Below, in pieces: positions 25,167 to 31,302 of a DNA stretch of 31,302 bases. Under the pieces are notes generated by a model. That model saw nothing but the letters and a program-made list of their open reading frames with translations, had not been told where the DNA came from and did not search any database. The stretch's first letter is position 1. Each line of letters starts with the position of its first letter. The stretch lies in the NCBI GenBank assembly GCA_947628355.1, contig CANQZO010000003.1:1-31302 (forward strand), written 5' to 3'. The DNA comes from Candidatus Gastranaerophilales bacterium. GTDB taxonomy: Bacteria; Cyanobacteriota; Vampirovibrionia; Gastranaerophilales; Gastranaerophilaceae. Made by a program: the position numbers and the translations under genes.

Positions 25167-25572
25167 CCGGAATAAAATTCTGTCCTTGCTCTTTTAATTT
25201 GTATTTTGTCAAAGCAATTGCTTTACCAATTGATAATCTATTTGGGTGCAAGAGCGATCCCATAAATATTTTTATTTCTTCGTCATTTAGAACGGTTCTG
25301 TATTCCTTAACAGTTGAATATTTATAGTGAGGCAAGAGTTTCGTATAATCTTCCGTTCCGTTTAGCATCGCAAGCCAGCGGTGCAAACTTCCGCGAGAGA
25401 TTTTGCCTAAAATCTCAAACAAGTGTGAAATTGAAGTGTTATGCAGTTGCACAAAATCATAATCAGCTTGAAGTTTATTTTGAGATTTTTTCCTAAACTT
25501 AAGCCATTGATGAACAATGTCTAATCTTGCGAGTGCGATTTGTTTACATTTTTCTGGAGTAAAATCTGCCAT
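25057..25572 (-). pseudogene. Mu-type DDE transposase, N-terminal part
   Basis: The N-terminal DNA-binding portion (about 171 aa) of the same transposase. It contains helical HTH regions (ILGKISRGSLHRWLAMLNG) and, near its end, the Mu-type block 'ITFRRYAKWFKNNNYDKWIL'. It then runs to SDKVEP and TGA at 25057. The catalytic half continues in another frame, so the gene is split by a single-base shift in GAA-CCG-TGA. AAGGAG lies seven bases before ATG 25572, making this the start rather than TTG/ATG codons further up. The combined protein would be about 560 aa, shorter than MuA (663 aa). Confidence 0.8.
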
Positions 25573-25680
25573 GTGTATGCTCCTTTGCATACACATTAAT
25601 CGCTCATGTTTGAAGAAACATCAAGTCCCAAATCTCAATCTCAAAGACATTTCGACACATATCAAAATGCAAGATAAATT

Positions 25681-25809
25681 ATTTTTGCACTATTTTGCAT
25701 TATTTTGCACTCGCTAAAATTCAAATACCAAGCAGAATAGATACTGAAGCAAGTTCAATGTGACAAGTTTTTTGTGCAAATTAGTGCAAAAATTGGGACA
25801 AAAGTGCAA
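25681..25809. promoter_or_regulatory. Helically phased TTGCAC / GTGCAA boxes upstream of the transposase
   Basis: Three TTGCAC/T boxes lie at 25685, 25695 and 25705 (exact 10-base spacing). Three inverted GTGCAA boxes lie at 25774, 25784 and 25804 (10 and 20). The two arrays face each other about 63 bases apart. This is the layout expected of transposase or repressor binding sites near a Mu-like element end. Confidence 0.5.
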
Positions 25810-25920
25810 GAATAGTCCGATAAATCTCAACACTATAAACTCACCTTAAACTCCCAATGTTTCAGCATCATAGCCAACAAAAACACATCCAAACTGTCCT
25901 GAAAGGTTATAGCGATTGTC

Positions 25921-25960
25921 GCTCGTTCTCGCCTGTCCTTACATAATAAAATGGACTTAC
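25921..25960 (+). repeat. Right copy of degenerate direct repeat flanking the island
   Basis: The match to 5527-5565 gives 35 of 40 columns identical. It runs into the left arm of the tRNA-Gly terminator hairpin. The preceding bases 25912-25936 also match 5700-5724 (22 of 25). Confidence 0.5.
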
Positions 25961-25982
25961 CAAAAGGTAAGTCCATTTTATT
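25945..25982 (-). terminator. Terminator hairpin after tRNA-Gly
   Basis: A perfect 17-bp inverted repeat (25945-25961 with 25966-25982) with a 4-base loop lies immediately after the tRNA 3' end. Its A/T-rich base gives T residues at the 3' side on the minus strand. Being symmetric, it could also stop transcription from the other side. Confidence 0.75.
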
Positions 25983-26054
25983 AGCGAGAGACGAGGCTCG
26001 AACTCGCGACATCTTCCTTGGCAAGGAAGCATTCTACCACTGAATTACTCTCGC
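25983..26054 (-). tRNA. tRNA-Gly (anticodon GCC)
   Basis: A 72-nt cloverleaf. The acceptor stem is GCGAGAG/CTCTCGC (7 bp), the D arm contains TCAGTGGTAGA, and the anticodon stem CTTCC/GGAAG closes the loop TTGCCAA (anticodon GCC). The T arm is CGCGA-GTTCGAG-CCTCG-like with TTCGA in the loop, and the discriminator is U, as usual for tRNA-Gly. CCA is not encoded. It has its own promoter and a hairpin terminator, and marks the right side of the accessory island. Confidence 0.95.
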
Positions 26055-26070
26055 ACTTTGTATGTGTTTA

Positions 26071-26098
26071 ATTATACATGCACAATTTTTTATTTCAA
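26071..26098 (-). promoter_or_regulatory. Promoter of tRNA-Gly
   Basis: On the minus strand, TTGAAA (26093-26098) and TATAAT (26071-26076) are separated by 16 bases. Predicted initiation is about 10 bases before the mature 5' end. Confidence 0.75.
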
Positions 26099-26136
26099 GT
26101 ATTTTGTTACTATAAGCTCTAATGCCGACTAACGTT

Positions 26137-26334
26137 TTATCTTCCCGTTAAAATATCAAAGAAACTTCTGTATCTTACCGTTGTTACACTTCCGTCAGAT
26201 TCTCTTACCACTTGCTCCTGTTTTGCTTTTGAATAAGAATCCGAAAAATAATTTGCTATTGCACTAAACCAGCCTGCCTGATATCCATACCAAGCAACTG
26301 CCGCCAAAATTAAAATACCTATTATTTGTCTCAT
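26137..26334 (-). CDS. Small single-pass membrane protein
   Basis: 65 aa. The N-terminal hydrophobic helix (about 3-22, IIGILILAAVAWYGYQAGWF) is followed by a polar segment (SKAKQEQVVRESDGSVTTVRYRSF). It could be a membrane anchor or an uncleaved signal. GAGGA lies upstream of ATG 26334. The family is not recognised. It lies between tRNA-Gly and another small membrane protein in the same direction, perhaps co-transcribed with the latter (30-base gap). Confidence 0.65.
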   Translation of the reverse strand: MRQIIGILILAAVAWYGYQAGWFSAIANYFSDSYSKAKQEQVVRESDGSVTTVRYRSFFDILTGR

Positions 26335-26364
26335 AAATTTATCCTCTTTTTTTATTAAGATAAA

Positions 26365-26742
26365 TTATTTTTCACTTTTAGTCAAATTTTCTTGTTTTAT
26401 TAAAAACGGTTTTACAAAATTAAATGTTCCGTATATTGATGCAAGAGTTCCCGCTATTAATAATCCTGTTTTCACTTTCGCATTTTTTATCATCGCTGCT
26501 ATTGCATTTATTGCCGTTCCTGTCGTAAAACACAAATACCCTTTAAATATAGCTCTTGGAGCTGTCACCATATCATTTACATCGCGTTCATTTATTACTT
26601 TTTTACTAAATATATCTAAAATATCGGGTTTGTATTCAGTTTTTTTTGCGACCTCGCTCTTGTGACACTCACAATTACAGTTTAAACTGCAGCATGGACT
26701 TTCTTTTTTTACTAAACTCTCATAATTAGTTAAAATATTCAT
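26365..26742 (-). CDS. Membrane protein with N-terminal Cys/His cluster, unknown function
   Basis: About 125 aa from the ATG at 26742 (MNILTNYESLVKKE), chosen because it follows an A/G-rich GAGAAAGAGAA stretch; ATGs at 26763 and 26778 are possible. A dense CCSLNCNCECH motif near residues 17-27 suggests metal binding. Two weakly hydrophobic segments follow (GYLCFTTGTAINAIAAMI and TGLLIAGTLASIYGTF), so it is probably a small two-pass membrane protein. The family is not recognised. It is divergent from the polyprenyl synthase gene. Confidence 0.6.
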   Translation of the reverse strand: MNILTNYESLVKKESPCCSLNCNCECHKSEVAKKTEYKPDILDIFSKKVINERDVNDMVTAPRAIFKGYLCFTTGTAINAIAAMIKNAKVKTGLLIAGTLASIYGTFNFVKPFLIKQENLTKSEK

Positions 26743-26805
26743 TGTTTTCTCTTTCTCATCCATATAAAATATAAACATAAATTATTTTGTTACTTAGGTG
26801 AAAAT

Positions 26806-27702
26806 TTGAATATTATAAATGAAGAATTAAATAAATTAAATAATACATTATCCGAAGCACTTTCCGCCGATAAAAATAAAATCAGCACGGATATTTCGGA
26901 ATTTATTTTTACCCACGCCAAAAGACTGCGACCTAAACTGATTTTTTTATATGCTAAAGCCCTAAATATAGATATTAATGATGATATTATTAATCTTGCG
27001 TGCGCTTCGGAGCTTATTCATACTTCAACTCTAATCCATGATGATATTATTGATAATTCCGATAAAAGGCGCGGATTAATTACTCTTAATCGTAAATTAG
27101 GAAATAATTTAAGCGTTTTAGCGGGTGATTTCATCTTATCGCTTGCTATGCAATATTTAACAAAATGCAATTCTTTAGAAGTTATTAATACATTTGCAAA
27201 AGCATTAAAAATTATGTGTGAAAGCGAAATAAATCAACATTTTGAGCATAATATTGTTCCTGATTTTAATGAATATATCTCAAAATCCGAGAACAAAACC
27301 GCAAAACTCTTTGAAGCCTCACTTGTTTCTCTATGCAAACTGAAAAACCTTGAATATGAAAATCAAACCTTTAATTTCGCAAAAAATTTCGGGATTGCAT
27401 TTCAGATAAAAGATGATTATATAAATATATATTCCGAAAACAAGGATAAACCTAAATACTCGGACATTTTTAACGGAATTTATACGGCACCGGTTTTATT
27501 TTTAAATGAGAAAACCGAAGTTACTTCACTGTCTGCTGATGAGATTATTGAACAAACCAACAACGACGAAATTAAAAATAAAACCATAGATTTAATAAAA
27601 AATTATGCAAAAAAGGCTATTGCCTCATTGGAATTTATAAAGGATAATCAATATAAACAAGAGTTAATAAAAATAACGGAAAATTTATACAAGGCGGTTT
27701 AA
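26806..27702 (+). CDS. Polyprenyl (isoprenyl) diphosphate synthase
   Basis: A 298-aa all-helical prenyltransferase that condenses isopentenyl diphosphate with allylic diphosphates, for quinone or other isoprenoid chains. It has the upstream basic motif KRLRPKL (40-45), first Asp-rich motif D79-D80-x2-D83 (HDDIID) with the following RRG, and second motif D203-D204-x2-N207 (KDDYIN), where the usual last Asp is Asn. The second motif is followed by KPKYSD. The only suitable start is TTG at 26806 with AGGTG just upstream. The lepB gene follows immediately (ATG at 27703), so they form an operon. Chain length cannot be told. Confidence 0.88.
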   Translation: MNIINEELNKLNNTLSEALSADKNKISTDISEFIFTHAKRLRPKLIFLYAKALNIDINDDIINLACASELIHTSTLIHDDIIDNSDKRRGLITLNRKLGNNLSVLAGDFILSLAMQYLTKCNSLEVINTFAKALKIMCESEINQHFEHNIVPDFNEYISKSENKTAKLFEASLVSLCKLKNLEYENQTFNFAKNFGIAFQIKDDYINIYSENKDKPKYSDIFNGIYTAPVLFLNEKTEVTSLSADEIIEQTNNDEIKNKTIDLIKNYAKKAIASLEFIKDNQYKQELIKITENLYKAV

Positions 27703-28314
27703 ATGAACAAAGGTTTTATAAAAGAGACGATTGACACTGTTGTATTTGTAATAATAGCACTTATAATAATCAGATTTTTTATTTGTGAAGTACGCTGGAT
27801 ACCGTCAGCTTCAATGAAACCGACGCTTATAGAGGGCGACAGAGTCTTTATAGAAAGATTTTCAAGATTTTACACCTCACCAAACCGCGGTGATATAATG
27901 GTATTTTATCCGCCAGAAACACAGTTAAAAGCAAATCCTTTTGCCGTACTTGCACGCCTTACGGGATTATTTTGCAAGGATACCGCTTTCATAAAAAGAG
28001 TTATAGCGCTTCCCGGGGAAAAATTTGAAGTAAGACACAATCAAGACGGTTCAACCGATATATTAATAAACGATGAACCTTTAAATGAACCTTATATTAT
28101 GGATAAATACGAATATCCGATTTGTGATGAAAGAATGTTTTGCGGTCCTATGACGCTCGGCGAAGATGAATATTTTATGATGGGTGATAACAGAGGTCAT
28201 TCTTCAGATTCAAGATATTGGGGTGTTTTAAAGAAAAACAGATTTATAGGCAGAGCCAAGGTTCTTTTCTGGCCGTTTACAAGAATTAAATACTTTGAAA
28301 AAAAGGAATATTAA
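27703..28314 (+). CDS. lepB: Signal peptidase I (LepB)
   Basis: A 203-aa membrane-bound serine protease that removes signal peptides from exported proteins. There is a single N-terminal membrane anchor (about 9-27), then the catalytic Ser37 in PSASMKPTL and the general-base Lys98 in AFIKRVIALPGE. The box E motif GDNRGHSSDSRYWG is near residue 165. The active site lies outside the cytoplasmic membrane. It starts directly after the polyprenyl synthase stop. It converges with cinA, whose shifted frame overlaps its stop by four bases. Confidence 0.97.
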   Translation: MNKGFIKETIDTVVFVIIALIIIRFFICEVRWIPSASMKPTLIEGDRVFIERFSRFYTSPNRGDIMVFYPPETQLKANPFAVLARLTGLFCKDTAFIKRVIALPGEKFEVRHNQDGSTDILINDEPLNEPYIMDKYEYPICDERMFCGPMTLGEDEYFMMGDNRGHSSDSRYWGVLKKNRFIGRAKVLFWPFTRIKYFEKKEY

Positions 28315-28825
28315 TAATTTTCTTTTAAAAATTGAAGCAAAAGTTCAAGTGCCTTTTGTGCAAACTCGTATTTCATAAGCCGTCTTGGCAGTTTCGGCGG
28401 TGCTTTATAGCTGATTGCAATTTTTTTATTTTTATTTGCGACTCCGATACAAACAAGTCCGACGGGTTTATTTTCCGTTGCACCGGTAGGGCCTGCAATT
28501 CCTGTTGTAGAAACAGCAAATCACAATTATATATTTCTATTAATCCGCTCGCCATTTCAAGCGCAATTTCTTCACTGACAACTCCGTATTTTTCAATAGT
28601 TTTAGGGTTTACTCCAAGCAAATTTACCTTAGCTTCATTTGCATAAGTAACGAAATTTTGATTAATATAAGCACTTGACCCCGAAATATCAGTTAAAAGC
28701 GAGCTTAAAAGTCCGCCCGTACAAGACTCCGCACAAGATACCGAAAGATTTTTATCCGTAAGTATCCGCCCGATTTGCTTTTCTTTTGATTGATTAAATA
28801 TATTAACTAAAGTTTTTAAAATCAT
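28311..28825 (-). pseudogene. cinA: CinA C-terminal domain / NMN amidase, frameshifted
   Basis: Stand-alone CinA C-terminal domain (PncC-type nicotinamide-nucleotide amidase). The first frame contains the catalytic SCAESCTGGLL and runs to IYNCDL. The codon at 28518-28519 lacks one base, after which the family sequence continues in another frame as AVSTTGIAGPTGATENKPVG. It then runs to LELLLQFLKENY and TAA at 28311. Restoring one T (GATTTTGCT) gives about 171 aa, normal for the family. ATG 28825, one base after the upstream stop, is the best start. As written the gene yields a wrong C-terminus, so it is a pseudogene or a sequence error. Confidence 0.85.
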
Positions 28826-28826
28826 A

Positions 28827-29519
28827 TTAATATACCGGCATATCAATCGGCTTTAATGTTTGAACCTGTATTGTTTCACCTTGATTTAAACTGAAATCTT
28901 TACCTTTTTTAAATACATCCGCAACAGCGTCGCCAACGAAATAAACACCAGCAACAGGCGCGCTGACTATTGCCGTTATAGGCGCAAATACGTATTTAGC
29001 AGCACCGTTTCCAAGGTCCTCACCCTTTTCCCATGCCCACTTCGTCGGATTGGTTACTATTTTTTTCGTAGTTTCGGATGTTTGATTTAACGCAGTTGCG
29101 TAATTTGTATTTGAACTCAATGCCCCGTCATAAGTTACATTTTTATTATTGCAAATTCCGGCATGAAATCTTACTTGTTTTCCTGTAGAGCTTACTATAT
29201 GGTCAAAATACATACGAACCATACCGCCTTTATAAAGTCTTTTCGGAGCCTGCACTTCTTCTATTGAACCTCTTACTACAGTTCCTTGAGGAATAACAAC
29301 GGAATTATCAACAATTACATTATCCACTACCATTAAATCAAATCTGTCGCCGAGTTCATCGTTTGATGAATTTACGGGGTCTAATAATTTTAAAGTAATA
29401 ACTGTACCTACGGGGACTCTTTTGGTTTTGATATTTGCATTTATTTGTTTGCTGACCTCACCAAAACTTACACAAGAACAAAAACACATAAATAAAATTA
29501 ATAATATAAATTTTTTCAT
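28827..29519 (-). CDS. Secreted or periplasmic protein of unknown function
   Basis: About 230 aa with an N-terminal signal peptide (MKKFILLILFMCFCSCVSFG), a possible lipoprotein because of the Cys residues near its end. The mature part is beta-rich with a 'VPVGTVITLKLLDPVNSSND' segment and VVIPQGTVVRGSIEEV, recalling small beta-barrel domains that bind envelope components. A hydrophobic glycine/alanine-rich segment (FAPITAIVSAPVAGVYFVGDAVA) lies near the C-terminus. GGGGAG lies a few bases before ATG 29519, so this start is chosen over 29537. It sits between the HD/OB gene and cinA, probably in one transcript. Function unknown. Confidence 0.75.
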   Translation of the reverse strand: MKKFILLILFMCFCSCVSFGEVSKQINANIKTKRVPVGTVITLKLLDPVNSSNDELGDRFDLMVVDNVIVDNSVVIPQGTVVRGSIEEVQAPKRLYKGGMVRMYFDHIVSSTGKQVRFHAGICNNKNVTYDGALSSNTNYATALNQTSETTKKIVTNPTKWAWEKGEDLGNGAAKYVFAPITAIVSAPVAGVYFVGDAVADVFKKGKDFSLNQGETIQVQTLKPIDMPVY

Positions 29520-29529
29520 AATTTCTCCC

Positions 29530-30360
29530 CTAATCAATATCAGTTATAGATATTTTACCAAATTTTGCGGATAAGTCATCAATATGATGAATTATATACA
29601 TAAAAGGTTCCGCGTCCTTTTCATCCAAATCAATTAAAGCACCCCATTCTGTTCTGCCATGGTGCGCCGCAATCATTTTTGCGACCTCTTTAAATCCGTT
29701 GTTCATACATATAGAAAATCCCCATTGCGAGTGTGTGCGCCAGTCTTTTCTAAATTCTTCGTTATATTCTATTAACCCTGTTTCTTCGTCAACATCATAT
29801 TCAAATATTTTCCCAAAATCGTGCAGAATGCAGGCAGCATAAACGATATCGGGATTTATTTTATTGTTGCACTTGGTAAGCACGGTGGAAGCTATATCAA
29901 GACATTCATAAGTATGTTCTATCAGCCCGCCTATATAGTTATGGTGCATTAATTTGGCGGCAGGTGCGGTTTTAAAATCGTTTTCATATTCAAACAGCAG
30001 ACCCGTCAAGAACTCTGAAAGTTTCTTATCTTTGATTTTATTGACATAATCCGTTATTTTAGAAAACAGCTCATTCCTTTGAGCCTCATCCAGCCCTGTT
30101 TTTGCCTCTTTTACCAGCTCTATATCAGATACAAGGCAGTTATTATATTTTTCATTGTATGTACCTGCTTTTATTCTTATATGATTATTAGTTCTAAAAA
30201 GTTTAGAATCAAGCCTGTTGAGCGTTTCTTCCCACAATATACAGTTTAAAACAGAAGAATCATCAATATTTTTAACCTGCAATTTGCCCATTTTGGAGCC
30301 TGCTTTTGTATCTCCGATTGCAAATGTTATTACTTCATAAGTTGCATTTAAGTCTAACAT
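29530..30360 (-). CDS. YhaM-type OB-fold/HD-domain 3'-5' exoribonuclease-like protein
   Basis: 276 aa. The N-terminal OB-fold (about 5-85, nucleic-acid binding) is followed by an HD phosphohydrolase domain. Metal-site residues are H149 (GLIEHTYE), H180-D181 (ILHDFGKI) and the later THSQWG and AAHHGR motifs. This matches YhaM/CBF1-type exoribonucleases, which degrade RNA (and sometimes DNA) from the 3' end. Length is slightly shorter than Bacillus YhaM (about 314 aa). It ends in TAG, and the secreted-protein gene starts 10 bases later. The exact substrate is inferred from the family. Confidence 0.88.
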   Translation of the reverse strand: MLDLNATYEVITFAIGDTKAGSKMGKLQVKNIDDSSVLNCILWEETLNRLDSKLFRTNNHIRIKAGTYNEKYNNCLVSDIELVKEAKTGLDEAQRNELFSKITDYVNKIKDKKLSEFLTGLLFEYENDFKTAPAAKLMHHNYIGGLIEHTYECLDIASTVLTKCNNKINPDIVYAACILHDFGKIFEYDVDEETGLIEYNEEFRKDWRTHSQWGFSICMNNGFKEVAKMIAAHHGRTEWGALIDLDEKDAEPFMYIIHHIDDLSAKFGKISITDID

Positions 30361-30403
30361 AATTTTATCCCGTTTATTCTTTACTTAGAGTATTATACAA
30401 TAA

Positions 30404-31288
30404 TTAAATAATTCTTGATACATTAAAAAATTTCATAATAATTTCATCGGCACAAACGGCATAAATAGTTTTTTTATCATCAAGCATAATTTTAGGCAAG
30501 GTTTTATCCCATTTTTCCGATGTGATTTCATAGTGAGAAAATTGATAAAACCTGTCATTATAAGGGATATAGCATTTATGCCAGGGATTTAAAGCTCTAA
30601 TTCTTCTGTCTGTTTGAATAGAGCTTTCATTTTCAAAATCAAGTATGCACTCATTTTCCTTAAGTGCAAATTGATAAGAAGCAAAACTTTCATCCTGCAC
30701 AACTGCAGATTTTATTTTATCCCGTATATTTTCAAGCAAAGAGGGCAGAACATCTCTAACAGCATTACAGCATTTTAATTTCAACGAACCGCCCGTCTCA
30801 TTTTTATCAATATCGACTTTTATTTGATGAATAATTGCTCCCGTATCAAAACCGTTATCCATAAGATGAAATGTAACACCTGATTTATTTTCACCATTTA
30901 AAATCACTTGAGCATAAGGATTAGGACCTCTAAATCTTGGTAAAAGCGACGGATGAACATTAATACACGCAATTTTTGGCGAATTTATCGTATCCGGCTT
31001 AAATTTCTCACCCCAAGAACCGACTAAAATTAAATCAGCATTAAGTTTTTTTACTTCTTTAATAAATTTTAAATCATTAACGCTATTTGCTTGAATATCA
31101 TAAAGATTGCGTTGTTTAACAAAATTAAAATCCTCCGAGGGAAATAAAAAATCACGAAAAAGTCTTTCAAAGCAAGGGAATAAAATATTTTCGCGCCGAA
31201 ACACACCTGATAAAGTATGCCCCGAATTAAGAACCCCTGTAATTAAAGACTGAAACATCAGCCCGTAGCCGACAACAATTATTTTCAT
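30404..31288 (-). CDS. Methionyl-tRNA formyltransferase-like protein
   Basis: A 294-aa folate-dependent formyltransferase. The Rossmann N-terminus starts MKIIVVGYGL. The catalytic triad N110, H112 and D148 is intact (CINVHPSLLPRFRGPNPY, DNGFDTGAI), and SLLP-x-FRG is the 10-formyl-tetrahydrofolate binding loop. The C-terminal domain (about 205-294) resembles the Fmt C-terminal OB-like domain but is short. It may be Fmt itself (formylating initiator Met-tRNA) or a paralogue acting on a sugar or amino compound. The upstream region is cut by the window edge after 14 bases, so its promoter is not seen. Confidence 0.85.
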   Translation of the reverse strand: MKIIVVGYGLMFQSLITGVLNSGHTLSGVFRRENILFPCFERLFRDFLFPSEDFNFVKQRNLYDIQANSVNDLKFIKEVKKLNADLILVGSWGEKFKPDTINSPKIACINVHPSLLPRFRGPNPYAQVILNGENKSGVTFHLMDNGFDTGAIIHQIKVDIDKNETGGSLKLKCCNAVRDVLPSLLENIRDKIKSAVVQDESFASYQFALKENECILDFENESSIQTDRRIRALNPWHKCYIPYNDRFYQFSHYEITSEKWDKTLPKIMLDDKKTIYAVCADEIIMKFFNVSRII

Positions 31289-31302
31289 ATTTTTATGATA
31301 TT

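Larger units (their letters stand above)
25573..25982. other. Gene-free left-end region of the Mu-like element up to the tRNA
   Basis: No convincing gene is present. Besides the phased boxes it holds a repeated TTGAGATTT-GGACT-type motif on the minus strand (25622-25638 and 25812-25830). These could be further transposase sites, with the element end near 25832 (TGTTGAG on the minus strand). It also contains the right copy of the island-flanking repeat. No target-site duplication could be identified. Confidence 0.4.

Noticed and set aside
25681..25710. CRISPR-like array
   Set aside because: The 10-base tandem units are too short and lack spacers; no cas genes are present. They fit protein-binding boxes better.
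25833..26024. 63-aa minus-strand open frame
   Set aside because: It runs through the tRNA-Gly 3' half and its terminator hairpin, so it cannot be a normal gene, although its last ~20 codons look mildly coding-like.

Overview
The window is strongly AT-rich (about 30% G+C by eye, not computed). Its housekeeping genes suggest an anaerobic or microaerobic gut-type bacterium: an N-terminal-rubredoxin rubrerythrin, many radical SAM enzymes, and very AT-rich codon use. The overall style resembles the non-photosynthetic Cyanobacteria-related Gastranaerophilales/Vampirovibrionia. That placement is an impression from gene style, not a phylogenetic result.

Layout. (1) 1-2529, minus strand: a terminator, rubrerythrin, then a small operon reading 115-aa unknown > mscL with a zinc ribbon > 58-aa unknown > prmC. 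(2) 2678-5515, plus strand: a short soluble histidine kinase and two tandem, paralogous radical SAM proteins with a Cys-rich SPASM-like segment at the N-terminus. (3) About 5520-25950: an accessory island of roughly 20.4 kb, all intact genes on the minus strand. It lies between two degenerate direct repeats, and its right end abuts the terminator of a tRNA-Gly gene. (4) 25983-31288: tRNA-Gly(GCC), two small membrane proteins, polyprenyl synthase, signal peptidase I, a frameshifted cinA, a secreted protein, a YhaM-type HD/OB nuclease and a formyltransferase.

The island is a defence region with a mobile element. From the right: a Mu-like transposition module (transposase broken by a frameshift, MuB/TniB-like ATPase, an integrase-N-terminal-like gene with two in-frame TAG codons, a small HTH protein), a broken CoiA-like nuclease gene, a DUF4186 gene, and McrBC with mcrB split in two frames. 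Next come about 0.8 kb of decayed plus-strand genes. Last is one long type I restriction-modification operon (16977 to 5754): half-size HsdS, HsdM, RhuM, a DUF6680-like membrane protein, full HsdS, a SLATT 2TM protein, a SMODS/CD-NTase nucleotidyltransferase, HsdR, a YgjP-like metallopeptidase and an unknown 372-aa protein. The SMODS-SLATT pair is a minimal CBASS-type module lying inside the hsd operon with 1-8 nt junctions, so second-messenger defence and restriction appear to be co-transcribed. The operon has a good sigma70-type promoter overlapped and preceded by a 24-bp repeated site, which suggests dedicated transcriptional control.

Disrupted frames are a recurring theme: mcrB, the Mu-type transposase, the CoiA-like gene, cinA and two plus-strand remnants. 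Several look like loss of one T from a T run. Local gene decay and uncorrected indel errors in the assembly cannot be separated from this sequence alone.
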